From contig NZ_JAPJDC010000001.1 of assembly GCF_026241855.1 (NCBI RefSeq), positions 3,472,001-3,536,000 on the forward strand: DNA of 64,000 nt, read 5' to 3'. Position numbers and translations under genes: made by a program. This DNA comes from Curtobacterium flaccumfaciens pv. betae. GTDB lineage: Bacteria > Actinomycetota > Actinomycetes > Actinomycetales > Microbacteriaceae. Below are positions 19,217-28,338 of this stretch, piece by piece (the first letter of the stretch is position 1; every line of letters starts with the position of its first letter). Below the pieces are notes generated by a model. It made no database searches. It was not told the DNA's origin and saw nothing but the letters and a program-made list of their open reading frames with translations.

Positions 19217-21334
19217 CTACTCCCCCGCGTTCTTCGCGATGATCTCCTCGGCGACCTTGGCCGGGACCTGGCTGTAGGTCTCGAAGGTCATCGAGTAGAC
19301 CGCACGACCAGAGGTCTTCGACCGCAGGTCGCCGACGTAGCCGAACATCTCGGACAGCGGCACGCTCGCGCGGACCACCTTGACGCCCGAGGCGTCCTCC
19401 ATCGAGGCGATCTGGCCACGACGGGAGTTCAGGTCACCGATGACGTCGCCCATGTACTCCTCAGGAGTACGGACCTCGACGGCCATGATCGGCTCGAGGA
19501 TCGCCGGACCGGCCTTGCGAGCCGCTTCCTTGTAGGCGATCGAGCCGGCGATCTTGAACGCCATCTCGGACGAGTCGACGTCGTGCGCCGCGCCGTCCTT
19601 GAGGATGGCCTTCACGCCGACCGTCGGGTAGCCCGCGAGGATGCCGACCTGCATGGCGTCCTGGATACCGGCGTCGACCGACGGGATGTACTCGCGCGGG
19701 ACACGGCCACCGGAGGTCGCGTTGACGAACTCGTAGACCTTCTCGCTCGTGACCTCCATCGGCTCGAGCGCGATCTGCACCTTCGCGAACTGGCCGGAAC
19801 CACCGGTCTGCTTCTTGTGGGTGTAGTCGTAGCGCTCGACGATCTTGGTGAGCGTCTCGCGGTAGGCCACCTGGGGCTTGCCGACGCTCGCCTCGACGTG
19901 GAACTCACGCTTCATGCGGTCGACGAGGATGTCGAGGTGGAGCTCGCCCATGCCCTTGATCGTCGTCTGACCGGTCTCGGCGTTGAGCTCGACGCGGAAC
20001 GTCGGGTCCTCTTCGGCGAGCTTCTGGATGGCCGTGGAGAGCTTCTCCTGGTCAGCCTTCGTGTTCGGCTCGATGGCGACCTCGATGACCGGCTCCGGGA
20101 ACGTCATCGACTCGAGGACGACCTGGTTGGTCGGGTCGCACAGGGTGTCACCGGTGGTGGTGTCCTTGAGGCCGATGACCGCGTAGATGTGGCCAGCGGT
20201 CACGTTGGCGACCGGGTTCTCCTTGTTGGAGTGCATCTGGAAGATCTTGCCGATGCGCTCCTTCTTGCCCTTGGTCGAGTTGATGACCTGGGCACCCGAC
20301 TCGATCGAGCCGGAGTAGACGCGCACGTAGGTCAGACGACCGAAGAACGGGTGCACCGCGACCTTGAACGCGAGGGCCGAGAACGGCTCGGACGCGTCGG
20401 GCTTGCGGATGATCTCCTTCTCCTCGTCCTTGACGTCGTGGCCGATCATCGGCGGCACGTCGAGCGGGGACGGGAGGTAGTCGATGACGGCGTCGAGCAT
20501 CGGCTGGACACCACGGTTCTTGAACGCGGAACCGCAGAGGACCGGGTAGAGCGTGCTGCTCACCGTGAGGGCACGGATGGCTGCCTTGATCTCGGCGACC
20601 GAGAAGTCGGTGTCGCCCTCGAGGTAGCGCTCCATGAGGACGTCGTCCGCCTCGGCCACGCGCTCGATGAGCTTCTCGCGGTACTCGGCGGCACGGTCCT
20701 GCAGGTCGGCCGGGATCTCTTCGATCTCGTACTTCGCGCCCATCGCGACGTCACCCTTGGCGTCGCCGCGCCAGGTGAGTGCACGCATCTGGACGAGGTC
20801 GACGACGCCTTCGAACGAGCTCTCGGAACCGATCGGCAGCTGGAGCACGAGGGGCTCCGCGCCGAGGCGGTTCACGATGGTGTCGACGGTGTAGTAGAAG
20901 TCGGCGCCCAGCTTGTCCATCTTGTTGACGAAGCAGATGCGCGGGACGTCGTACTTGTCGGCCTGACGCCAGACGGTCTCGGACTGGGGCTCGACGCCCT
21001 CCTTGCCGTCGAAGACGGCGACCGCACCGTCGAGGACGCGGAGCGAGCGCTCCACCTCGACCGTGAAGTCCACGTGACCGGGGGTGTCGATGATGTTGAT
21101 CTGGTTGTTGTCCCAGAAGCAGGTCGTCGCGGCCGACGTGATCGTGATGCCGCGCTCCTGCTCCTGCGCCATCCAGTCCATCGTGGCAGCGCCGTCGTGG
21201 ACCTCACCGATCTTGTGCGTGATGCCCGTGTAGAACAGGATGCGCTCGGTCGTCGTGGTCTTGCCGGCATCGATGTGCGCCATGATGCCGATGTTGCGGA
21301 CCTTGTTCAGGTCGGTGAGCACGTCCTGTGCCAC
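19217..21334 (-). CDS. fusA: Elongation factor G
   Basis: Translocase GTPase. The 705-residue product has the P-loop AHIDAGKTT near residues 19-27, [19 protein letters not shown] and NKMD. Domains II-V follow, with domain [17 protein letters not shown] near residues 507-521, whose tip reaches the decoding site. The ATG at 21334 has a GGAGGA binding site. It follows rpsG after an 87-base spacer containing a hairpin. Confidence 0.98.
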   Translation of the reverse strand: MAQDVLTDLNKVRNIGIMAHIDAGKTTTTERILFYTGITHKIGEVHDGAATMDWMAQEQERGITITSAATTCFWDNNQINIIDTPGHVDFTVEVERSLRVLDGAVAVFDGKEGVEPQSETVWRQADKYDVPRICFVNKMDKLGADFYYTVDTIVNRLGAEPLVLQLPIGSESSFEGVVDLVQMRALTWRGDAKGDVAMGAKYEIEEIPADLQDRAAEYREKLIERVAEADDVLMERYLEGDTDFSVAEIKAAIRALTVSSTLYPVLCGSAFKNRGVQPMLDAVIDYLPSPLDVPPMIGHDVKDEEKEIIRKPDASEPFSALAFKVAVHPFFGRLTYVRVYSGSIESGAQVINSTKGKKERIGKIFQMHSNKENPVANVTAGHIYAVIGLKDTTTGDTLCDPTNQVVLESMTFPEPVIEVAIEPNTKADQEKLSTAIQKLAEEDPTFRVELNAETGQTTIKGMGELHLDILVDRMKREFHVEASVGKPQVAYRETLTKIVERYDYTHKKQTGGSGQFAKVQIALEPMEVTSEKVYEFVNATSGGRVPREYIPSVDAGIQDAMQVGILAGYPTVGVKAILKDGAAHDVDSSEMAFKIAGSIAYKEAARKAGPAILEPIMAVEVRTPEEYMGDVIGDLNSRRGQIASMEDASGVKVVRASVPLSEMFGYVGDLRSKTSGRAVYSMTFETYSQVPAKVAEEIIAKNAGE

Positions 21335-21371
21335 AGGGTTCCTCCGGAAGAGTTGTAGGAGAGGTTGGCGG

Positions 21372-21413
21372 CCGTCCGGGCGCCGGGGTTCTTGACCACC
21401 GGCGCCCGGACGG
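21372..21413 (-). terminator. Hairpin between rpsG and fusA
   Basis: A perfect 15-bp stem (CCGTCCGGGCGCCGG and complement) with a 12-base loop starts 8 bases after the rpsG stop. fusA begins 38 bases beyond it. No T-run follows. It may be a partial terminator, or an RNA stability element setting the ratio of S12/S7 to EF-G/EF-Tu. Confidence 0.55.
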
Positions 21414-21421
21414 TGCCGGGA

Positions 21422-21892
21422 CTACCAGCGGTAGTGGGCGAAGGCCTTGTTCGACTCGGCCATCTTGTGCGTGTCCTCGCGGCGCTTGACCGCGGCACCG
21501 AGACCGTTCGACGCGTCGAGGATCTCGTTCATGAGACGCTCGGTCATCGTCTTCTCGCGACGGGCCTTGGCGTACGAGGTGAGCCAACGGAGCGCGAGGG
21601 TGTTCGCGCGGTGCGGCTTGACCTCGACCGGGACCTGGTAGGTCGAGCCACCGACGCGGCGGCTGCGGACCTCGAGGGTCGGACGGACGTTGTCGAGCGC
21701 CTTCTTCAGCGTCACGACGGCGTCCTGCTGGTTCTTGGCGGAAACGCCCTCGAGTGCACCGTAGACGATGCGCTCGGCGAGGCCCTTCTTGCCGTCGAGC
21801 AGGATCTTGTTGACGAGCTGGCTGACGATCGGCGCACCGTAGACCGGGTCGGCGACGACGGGACGCTTGGGGGCGGGACCCTTACGAGGCAT
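21422..21892 (-). CDS. rpsG: 30S ribosomal protein S7
   Basis: Nucleates assembly of the 30S head. The 156-residue product starts [20 protein letters not shown] and carries [21 protein letters not shown] near residues 27-47, [23 protein letters not shown] near residues 70-92 and a C-terminus ending AFAHYRW. It is 5 bases after rpsL. Length is standard. Confidence 0.98.
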   Translation of the reverse strand: MPRKGPAPKRPVVADPVYGAPIVSQLVNKILLDGKKGLAERIVYGALEGVSAKNQQDAVVTLKKALDNVRPTLEVRSRRVGGSTYQVPVEVKPHRANTLALRWLTSYAKARREKTMTERLMNEILDASNGLGAAVKRREDTHKMAESNKAFAHYRW

Positions 21893-21897
21893 CTAAC

Positions 21898-22266
21898 TCA
21901 ACCCTTCTTCGCGCCGTAGCGGCTACGAGCCTGCTTACGGTTCTTGACTGCCTGGGTGTCCAGGGCGCCACGGATGATCTTGTACCGCACACCCGGGAGG
22001 TCCTTCACACGACCGCCACGGACGAGCACCATCGAGTGCTCCTGGAGGTTGTGGCCCTCACCGGGGATGTAGGCCGTGACCTCGGTGCCGTTCGAGAGCT
22101 TGACACGAGCGACCTTGCGCAGTGCCGAGTTCGGCTTCTTGGGGGTGGTGGTGTAGACGCGGGTGCACACACCACGCTGCTGGGGGTTCGCCTTCAGGGC
22201 GGGCGCCTTGGTCTTGGTGACCTTCGGCGTACGACCCTTGCGAACCAGCTGCTGAATAGTAGGCAA
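21898..22266 (-). CDS. rpsL: 30S ribosomal protein S12
   Basis: Decoding-centre protein. The 122-residue product begins at a TTG codon (22266), since the family N-terminus [11 protein letters not shown] follows it directly and GGAGAAC lies just upstream; the frame stays open to 22467 but with unrelated residues. Lys43 in TTPKKPNS and Lys88 in [12 protein letters not shown] are the streptomycin-sensitive residues. The conserved Asp89 that is thiomethylated in some bacteria is present. It is the first gene of the str operon. Confidence 0.96.
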   Translation of the reverse strand: MPTIQQLVRKGRTPKVTKTKAPALKANPQQRGVCTRVYTTTPKKPNSALRKVARVKLSNGTEVTAYIPGEGHNLQEHSMVLVRGGRVKDLPGVRYKIIRGALDTQAVKNRKQARSRYGAKKG

Positions 22267-22438
22267 CTGTTCTCCTGGTTCTTCGCTCGTGCTCTCTGGC
22301 CGGCGCGTTCCGCCGGCTTCCTCGTCCCACGCTGAGCACCGCCGGACGGCGGGTGTTCGAGTGGGGGACGGAGTGGTCCGGCTGGGCGATCCCGCTCGCC
22401 GGACTTTTCGGGCGCGCCCGAGGGCGCACACCCGGTAG

Positions 22439-22467
22439 AGACTACCCGCGTAACGGGACGAAATCAA
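22439..22467 (-). promoter_or_regulatory. Promoter of the str operon (rpsL)
   Basis: On the minus strand, TTGATT (22467-22462) and TAGTCT (22444-22439) are separated by exactly 17 bases, a good vegetative-sigma match. The start point would be near 22432, giving a leader of about 165 bases before the TTG of rpsL. The leader is GC-rich and includes a hairpin-forming GCCGGCG repeat near 22300-22325. Confidence 0.7.
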
Positions 22468-22494
22468 TCCGGGTCACCCCGGGAACCGACACCG

Positions 22495-23667
22495 TCATGA
22501 GCCGGTGTCGGAGGACCCGTTGCCCACCGCCGAGCGGAACGTGGCACCGTCGCTCGAGAAGCCGGTGACGTACCCGCTCGCGTTCACGTTGAGCGGCCCC
22601 GCGGACGCCGTTCCGGTGCCGGCGGCACCCGAGATGTCGGCCGTGTACTTCGCCCGTCCGAACGTCGTCGTCGTGATCAACCAGCCGTTCGTCGTCCAGC
22701 TGCCGACCCGGACGGTGGGCCGCGTCTCGAGTGTCCACTTCTGGTTCGAGTACGTGTACGCGGGGTTCTGCCCGTACGCGTAGAAGCTGCACCCGGCGGG
22801 GGCGGCGTCGGTGGAGGCGATGCAGCCGTCCACCCAGGCGTCCACCGCTCGCTTGGCGGCCTGCTGCCCGGCGGTGGTCAGGGTCGTGGTCATCTGCACC
22901 GGGCTCGAGGTCGACCGGCCGAACCCGCTGACGCTCGCCGATCCCCCGCTGGCCGTGGTCCACTTGTCACCGTCGAAGGCGACGTCGTAGGTCCCGGGCA
23001 GCGCGCGGAGGCTCACCGTGCCGTCCTTCGCGGTCTTCGCGTCCCGGCCGGCGACGGTGACCCCAGCACCGGACGGACCCCGCACGGCGACGTCGACCGA
23101 TCCGAGCTCCGGGGCCTGCAGCTCCCAGACCGGGAACACCCCCCAGTCCGTCCCGGTCTTGTCCAGCGTGAAGGTCGCGGCGACGTCCTGCCCGCCCTGG
23201 CGCAGGTAGGCGCGGACCGTCGCGGTGTCGCCCTCTGTCCGCGTCGCGGCGACGCGGTAGCCGGTGACCTTGTCCGATGCCTTCGCGTAGGCGGCTTCAC
23301 CGAGGAGCACGTCGGTCTTCTCGCGCTCGATGCCCGCGTCGTCGAGGGCGTCGGCCACGCGTCCGGCCGTGAGATCGTCGAGGAACGCCCGCACCGGACG
23401 GTCAGCAGAGTGCGAGGAGGAACCGATCGAGTACCCGACGACCCCGGCGACGAGCAGCAGGACGACCGCCGTGCCGCCCGAGACGATGCCGATGAGCTGA
23501 CCGCGGCGGAGCTTCCGGCGAGGACGCTGCGGCACCGGCCCGGACACCCCGGGGAACCCGGGGGCTCCTGCGGCGGGCGTTCCGTCGGTGCCACGGATCG
23601 AGTCCACCGGCGGGACGGCGCCCCAGCCGCCCTGCTGGTCCGGATCCTGCGCGTGCTGGTCGCTCAT
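22495..23667 (-). CDS. Membrane-anchored extracytoplasmic protein of unknown function
   Basis: A 390-residue protein with a Gly/Pro-rich cytoplasmic N-terminus (1-50), a basic stop (RPRRKLRRG), one membrane segment at about 58-80, and a large external part. The external part starts with an alpha-helical region (FLDDLTAGRVADAL) resembling the NTF2-like/DUF4878 lumazine-type modules seen in anchored proteins. It continues with beta-rich stretches and two Cys (near DGCIAS and AGCSFY) that could form a disulfide. The architecture resembles TcaA-like anchored proteins but lacks a zinc ribbon. I cannot assign a function. It is encoded upstream of and parallel to the str operon, but the rpsL promoter lies between. 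Confidence 0.75.
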   Translation of the reverse strand: MSDQHAQDPDQQGGWGAVPPVDSIRGTDGTPAAGAPGFPGVSGPVPQRPRRKLRRGQLIGIVSGGTAVVLLLVAGVVGYSIGSSSHSADRPVRAFLDDLTAGRVADALDDAGIEREKTDVLLGEAAYAKASDKVTGYRVAATRTEGDTATVRAYLRQGGQDVAATFTLDKTGTDWGVFPVWELQAPELGSVDVAVRGPSGAGVTVAGRDAKTAKDGTVSLRALPGTYDVAFDGDKWTTASGGSASVSGFGRSTSSPVQMTTTLTTAGQQAAKRAVDAWVDGCIASTDAAPAGCSFYAYGQNPAYTYSNQKWTLETRPTVRVGSWTTNGWLITTTTFGRAKYTADISGAAGTGTASAGPLNVNASGYVTGFSSDGATFRSAVGNGSSDTGS

Positions 23668-23704
23668 CGTTCCCCCGTTGCGTGTGCGTCGTGCCCTGCG
23701 AACA

Positions 23705-24217
23705 CTACCGTCCGGCGGGTTCCTCGCCCGCGTTCGTCCGGTCGTGCCCGGAGCGCCCGTCAGGCCCGTCCGGACGCGTCGCGGCAGCGCCCGAGCCGCC
23801 AGCGGTCCGCGCCTGGTGTCGGGCCATCGTGATCCCGCCGAGCACCGACAGGACCGCCACCACGACGGACCCGACCACGAACGGCCCGAGGGCGTACCCC
23901 GCGGGGAAGACGAGGAGCTCCGTCGCGTCCGAGCGGACGAGCGCGTAGCCCACGGCCCCGATGCCGAGCATGACCAGGTAGACCGTCGCAGCGGCCACCA
24001 GGGCCGTCACGCCGGGGTTGCCGTCACGCGCACCCGCCGCAGTCGCGAGGAAGACCACCACCGCGGCGCCGACCACCATCGCGGGCCCGAGGTACGGGGT
24101 GGCGTCGGGCTGGGAGATGACCTCGACGTCGGCGAGCAGGGCTTCGAAGCCCGTGACGGCGATCACGAGCGCGATGAAGAGGACGGACGTCATCGTCGCG
24201 ATCAACCACCGGGACAT
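23705..24217 (-). CDS. Four-helix integral membrane protein, unknown function
   Basis: 170 residues with four hydrophobic segments (about 5-27, 43-63, 71-93 and 104-127), then a polar Gly/Arg/Asp-rich cytoplasmic tail. There are no motifs pointing to transport or catalysis; the composition resembles small uncharacterised membrane proteins common in Microbacteriaceae. It starts with ATG at 24217 and lies 27 bases after the gene at 24245, so the two may be co-transcribed. Confidence 0.75.
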   Translation of the reverse strand: MSRWLIATMTSVLFIALVIAVTGFEALLADVEVISQPDATPYLGPAMVVGAAVVVFLATAAGARDGNPGVTALVAAATVYLVMLGIGAVGYALVRSDATELLVFPAGYALGPFVVGSVVVAVLSVLGGITMARHQARTAGGSGAAATRPDGPDGRSGHDRTNAGEEPAGR

Positions 24218-24244
24218 GCGCCGATCGTATCGCCGACCGGCTGG

Positions 24245-24847
24245 TCAGCGAGCGGGTTCGGCGTGGCCCGTGTCGTCCGCGTGCTCGCGACGGTCCGCCC
24301 GGGCGGACTGCTCCTGCGCGGCGGCGACCAGGGCGAGCGCGATCGTCGCCGTGATGATCGGGACGGTCTCCGTCATGGGGGCGGGCGCAGCATCCGGCGT
24401 CTTCTCGTCCGTCGCGTCCGTCGCGTCCGTCGTGTCCGTCGCGTCGTCGGACTGGAGGCCCGTGGCCGCGTCCGCCTCGGCGGTGTCCTCCGGCTCGTGG
24501 TCACGCAGCGCCGGGCCGATGACCGGCAGGACCCCGGTGGTCGCGGCCGGTTCGGCGTGCAGGACCGGCGGCTCGGTGGACACGGATCCGTCGCGCTTCG
24601 CCGCGCGACGCGCTCGGCCCATCTTCACCAGGACGACGACGGCGACGATCGCCCAGATCCCGTTGACGATCGTCGAGGGCACGGCGTGGTGCGCGGCGAC
24701 GTTGATCGCCACCGCGAGGCCACCGACCAGGTTGAACAGCTGGTAGAGCGGGCCGTTCGGGATCTTGCCAGTCGAGAACAAGATGTAACCGGCTAGAACG
24801 GTTACGGCACCGAACCAACCGAGGAATTCCACGATTCCGACCAACAC
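24245..24847 (-). CDS. CBU_0592-like small membrane protein with acidic tail
   Basis: Residues 1-77 match the CBU_0592-type membrane domain: a Gly-rich helix (FLGWFGAVTVLAGYILFSTG), then LYQLFNLVGGLAVAINVAAHH and a third helix VNGIWAIVAVVVLVKMG. The role of this family is unknown. The remainder is a charged tail with DATDTTDATDAT repeats and a final hydrophobic stretch (PIITATIALALVAAAQ). The GTG start at 24847 has GGAG upstream. A copy of the dispersed motif CGGACTGGAGGCCCGT (24448-24463) is embedded in the tail coding sequence. Confidence 0.7.
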   Translation of the reverse strand: MLVGIVEFLGWFGAVTVLAGYILFSTGKIPNGPLYQLFNLVGGLAVAINVAAHHAVPSTIVNGIWAIVAVVVLVKMGRARRAAKRDGSVSTEPPVLHAEPAATTGVLPVIGPALRDHEPEDTAEADAATGLQSDDATDTTDATDATDEKTPDAAPAPMTETVPIITATIALALVAAAQEQSARADRREHADDTGHAEPAR

Positions 24848-25008
24848 GCGCGACTCCGGGCACGACGAGGAACGGCCGGTTCGAGCCGACCGTTCGAGCG
24901 GGGATGAACAGCCGCGATCACGGCGTCTGGTGCATCGTAATCACAACGACGGGTGTCGCGGAAGTGGGGTCGGCGTGGCGTGGTCGACCGCGGTCCGTGG
25001 GGGCGGGG

Positions 25009-25686
25009 TCAGCCCTTCGCGGCGGTGTCCGACTCGGCGAGGACGTAGACCGATCCGGAGAGCGACCACGCCTGCGCGTCCATCGGGCTCGCTCCCGAGT
25101 CGGAACTCGTCGAGGCGATGCCGGTGACCAGGAACAGCCGCTGCCCGGACTGCACCGCCTTCGTGAAGGCGAGCGCCTGGTCGTACGAGCCCTGCACCGC
25201 CACGGTCACCGGGATGACGACGAAGTTCGATCCGTTGATCGCAGCGTCTGTCCGGGCAGTCGGCGCCGTCGGGGTCGGCTCGGCGCTCGGCGTGGCACTC
25301 GCCGAAGCCGCCGGCTCCTCGGAGGCCTGGTCGGCTACCGGCTCGTAGGCCTTCGCGTCTCCGACGGTGATCGAGGTCACCGTGACGCCAGCGGCGGTCG
25401 CAGCGCCGTTCAGCTCCCGGAGGAGGGCATCCGTCGACGGCGTCGACGGTACCGAGGCGCGGAGCGCGTCCAGCTTCGTCTTCGTCTCGGCGAGTGCGTC
25501 GCTCGCCTTCTGGAGCCGAGCGAGCTCGGCCTGGTTCCGGGCGTTCGTGGCGTCGATGTCCGTCTGCTGCGAGGAGTTGTCCGCAGCCTGGGCGAGCTGC
25601 GGCTGCACCCCGAGGAACCACGCCCCGGCGAGCACGGCTCCGATCGCGACGAGCGCGACGACGAGCGAGAGGCGGTTGCGGTTCAC
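25009..25686 (-). CDS. pilO: Type IV pilus assembly protein PilO-like
   Basis: PilO and PilN form the inner-membrane alignment complex of type IV pili. The 225-residue product has one membrane segment (about 5-25), a coiled coil rich in Gln/Ala/Leu (residues 30-75) and a ferredoxin-like C-terminal domain (VIPVTVAVQGSYDQALAFTKAVQSGQRLFLV). An Ala/Ser/Pro/Glu linker separates two halves of that domain. The GTG start at 25686 overlaps the pilN stop (GTGA). It is the last gene of the pilus operon. No PilP follows, as expected without an outer-membrane secretin. Confidence 0.82.
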   Translation of the reverse strand: MNRNRLSLVVALVAIGAVLAGAWFLGVQPQLAQAADNSSQQTDIDATNARNQAELARLQKASDALAETKTKLDALRASVPSTPSTDALLRELNGAATAAGVTVTSITVGDAKAYEPVADQASEEPAASASATPSAEPTPTAPTARTDAAINGSNFVVIPVTVAVQGSYDQALAFTKAVQSGQRLFLVTGIASTSSDSGASPMDAQAWSLSGSVYVLAESDTAAKG

Positions 25687-26411
25687 TTCGACTGCTCCTG
25701 GGTGTACTTGCCGTCGAACGCCCGTTCCCCGAGGTGGACCTGGACCGTCGCGGTGTACCCGCCGGAGTCCTCCTGCAACGCGACCGACGTGATGGTCGAG
25801 TCCGCGTAGCCCCCGAGCTGCGACAGACGAGCGGTCCAGTCGGGTACCGAGGGGATGGTCGGACTCGACACGGTCAGCTGCATCGATGCGACACGGGCCT
25901 TCTCGAGCGGGACCGCCGACTGTGCGAACGTCGTGGTGACGTCGGCGGAGTCGATGGTCATCGAGGTGATGACGACGCCGGCCGGCAGCACGTTCTCGAG
26001 CTGCGACAGCGTGCCGTTCCAGTCGATCTCCGTCGACCCCCCGACGGTTCGTGCCGCCTCCAGGAGCTGACTGTCCTGTTCGACCTGCCGGACGTCCGAG
26101 AAGCGTTGCTGCTGCTGCAGCAACGACGCCGTCTCGGCCTGCGCCGCGCTCAGCGACGATGCGGTGTCCAGCTGGTGGACCGCCGCTGCACCGACGCCGA
26201 GTGCCGCGACGGCCGCCGTGATGAGGACACCGAGCCACGCACGACGTGCGACGCCCCGCTCGCGACGGTCCACGTGGACCTCGGAGGGCAGGAGGTCGAC
26301 GCGGGGTTCACGACCAGCGATCGAGACCTGCGCGCCGCGAGCACTCCTTCGAGGACGCTCCGGTCGTGCAGCGCCGACCGCGTCGACGGTTCGCGCTTCT
26401 GTGACGGTCAT
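25683..26411 (-). CDS. pilN: Type IV pilus assembly protein PilN-like
   Basis: 242 residues. RVDLLPSEV near residues 37-45 matches the short N-terminal PilN motif that inserts into PilM. One membrane segment follows at about 58-79, then a coiled coil with a Gln run near residue 99 and a C-terminal ferredoxin-like domain (ENVLPAGVVITSMTI onwards). The ATG at 26411 overlaps the pilM stop by 4 bases and the pilO start overlaps its own stop, so M-N-O are translationally coupled. The first 35 residues are a poorly conserved Arg/Ala tail. Confidence 0.85.
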   Translation of the reverse strand: MTVTEARTVDAVGAARPERPRRSARGAQVSIAGREPRVDLLPSEVHVDRRERGVARRAWLGVLITAAVAALGVGAAAVHQLDTASSLSAAQAETASLLQQQQRFSDVRQVEQDSQLLEAARTVGGSTEIDWNGTLSQLENVLPAGVVITSMTIDSADVTTTFAQSAVPLEKARVASMQLTVSSPTIPSVPDWTARLSQLGGYADSTITSVALQEDSGGYTATVQVHLGERAFDGKYTQEQSK

Positions 26412-27460
26412 GCCGCTCTGCTCCCTACTGCCAACCCGAAGGCGACCGTGATCGCATCGACGTGGTCGGCGACGTCGCCGGGCGGGATCGATCGTGCGAG
26501 TCCGACTCCGTCGAACGCGGCGCCCATCGTGACGGGCAGGCGCGTCTGCTCCGCCAGCGCTTCCCGCATGCCCTGCAGCCGGGTCCCGCCACCGGTCAGC
26601 ACCACCCGGGTCACGGGTTCCGACGGCCGGGTGTTGACGAAGTAGTTGATCGTGTTCCGCAAGCTCGACGTGAGTTCGTGGACCGAGGCCGTGATCACCG
26701 CGACGGCACGGGCGTCGTCCGGGGTCCGGGCCGATCCACCGAGCCCGAGGTGGCGCTTCACGGCCTCGGCCTCGTCGAAGGTGATGTCGAGGGTCCCGAC
26801 CAGCGCGCGGGAGATGTCGTTGCCCCCCATCGGGATGATCCGGACGAACTGCGGGATCCCGTCGGTCGCGATGACCACGCTCGTGGTGTCCGCGCCGAGC
26901 TGCACCACCGCCGCGGTCCCCGGGACACCCTGGCGCCCGAGCAGGACACGGGTGAGGGCGAACGGGATCATGTCGACCCCGATCGGGTTGAGTCCGGCGA
27001 GCTGCACCGCCTTGACGTTCGCCAGCACGGCGTCCTTGATGGCTGCGATCAGGAGGCCGTGGACGACGGGGCCGTTCTCGCTCTCCCCCTCGGACACCGG
27101 GTAGAAGTCGAGGATCGCGTCGCCGACCGGCACCGGGAGCATCTCCTGCACCTGGAACGGGAGGCTCTCGCGGATCTGTGCCATCGGGGCGAGGGGCACC
27201 GTGAGGTCGCGGGAGAGCACACGTTGGTTCCCCATCCCCAGGACGACGTTCTTCGAGCGGAACCGCCCCGTCGACCACAGCTCGCGGAGGGTGGCCGCGA
27301 CGGTGTTCGGTTCGAGGACCTCGCCTCGGCTCACCGCGTCCTGCGGAGTGGGGACCTCCGCGAAGCGCACCACCGTCGGTTGTGCCTTGTCGGCGTCGAC
27401 GACCTCGACCGCGCGGATCGACGACCCCGCGATGTCGAGGCCCACGATGCTCTTGCCCAT
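26408..27460 (-). CDS. pilM: Type IV pilus assembly ATPase-fold protein PilM
   Basis: PilM is an actin-like cytoplasmic ring that binds PilN and links it to the motor. The 350-residue product starts MGKSIVGLDIAGSSIRAVEV, the phosphate-1 motif. It carries DMIPFALTRVLL, the second phosphate loop VVQLGADTTSVVIA and the adenosine motif RVVLTGGGTRLQGM. The ATG at 27460 is chosen because the domain begins there. It lies 35 bases after pilD and overlaps pilN by 4 bases. Confidence 0.92.
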   Translation of the reverse strand: MGKSIVGLDIAGSSIRAVEVVDADKAQPTVVRFAEVPTPQDAVSRGEVLEPNTVAATLRELWSTGRFRSKNVVLGMGNQRVLSRDLTVPLAPMAQIRESLPFQVQEMLPVPVGDAILDFYPVSEGESENGPVVHGLLIAAIKDAVLANVKAVQLAGLNPIGVDMIPFALTRVLLGRQGVPGTAAVVQLGADTTSVVIATDGIPQFVRIIPMGGNDISRALVGTLDITFDEAEAVKRHLGLGGSARTPDDARAVAVITASVHELTSSLRNTINYFVNTRPSEPVTRVVLTGGGTRLQGMREALAEQTRLPVTMGAAFDGVGLARSIPPGDVADHVDAITVAFGLAVGSRAA

Positions 27461-27495
27461 GATGCTGCTTTCGTTGGAGGTGGAGTGGTGGTCGC

Positions 27496-28338
27496 TCAAG
27501 CGACCCCGAGGACCTGGAGGTACCCGGTCCAGAGGAGGTCCCCGAAGACGATCCCGAGCCATGCCCCCACCAGCATCGACGGCCCGAACGGCAGCCCACC
27601 GCGCCAACGTGCACGGCCGGCGAGGAGGAGCGCGATCGCGACGGTACCGCCCACCAGGAAGGCACCGAAAGCACCCACTGCGAGGGGTCCCCATCCGAGG
27701 TACGCGAGGACGAGGCCGAGGACCGCGGCCAGTTTGACGTCGCCGAGACCCATGCCGCCGGGGACCGCCAGCGCGAGACCGAGGTACAGCACACCGGAAC
27801 CGAGGGCACCGATCGCCGCACGACCGAGAGCGGACCAGTCGCCGTCGGCAGCACTCGCGACGACGAGGAGCACCGCGAGGACGATGCCGGACGGGTAGAC
27901 GATCGCGTTCGGGAGCGTGTGGGTGGCGATGTCGATCAGGGTGAGTGCGACGCTGATCGCCATCAGGTACAACAACGCGACGAGGACCACGACCTGCGCC
28001 ACGGTGTCCTGGGTCGTCCCCGCAGGAGAGCGGCCCACGACCACGAGGGCGGTGAGCCCGAACAGGACCGCGGTGGTGAGCTCGACGGCGGGGTACCGCG
28101 CGGATATCGGCGCGGTGCAGTCACGGCACCGTCCGCGCAGGACGAGCCAGGAGAGCACCGGGACGTTGTCGCGGCGTCGGATCGTGTGCCCGCACGCCGG
28201 ACATGCGCTCGGTGGTGAGACCACGGACTGGCCCGCCGGCACGCGGTGCACCACGACGTTGAGGAACGAGCCGATGAGCAGTCCGAACACGGCGGAGAGT
28301 CCGGGGAGCACGGGGCCGAGCACCTGGAGACCGGTCAT
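27496..28338 (-). CDS. pilD: Type IV prepilin peptidase / N-methyltransferase
   Basis: Membrane aspartyl protease that cuts prepilins after Gly and methylates the new N-terminus. The 280-residue product has [24 protein letters not shown] at its N-terminus, and the tetracysteine CPACG...CRDC loop (near residues 45-75) of the methyltransferase domain. The two catalytic Asp regions are [12 protein letters not shown] and [11 protein letters not shown] (GxGD motif). There are about eight membrane segments. The ATG at 28338 overlaps the stop of the upstream prepilin gene. One enzyme presumably handles all four prepilins encoded here. Confidence 0.95.
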   Translation of the reverse strand: MTGLQVLGPVLPGLSAVFGLLIGSFLNVVVHRVPAGQSVVSPPSACPACGHTIRRRDNVPVLSWLVLRGRCRDCTAPISARYPAVELTTAVLFGLTALVVVGRSPAGTTQDTVAQVVVLVALLYLMAISVALTLIDIATHTLPNAIVYPSGIVLAVLLVVASAADGDWSALGRAAIGALGSGVLYLGLALAVPGGMGLGDVKLAAVLGLVLAYLGWGPLAVGAFGAFLVGGTVAIALLLAGRARWRGGLPFGPSMLVGAWLGIVFGDLLWTGYLQVLGVA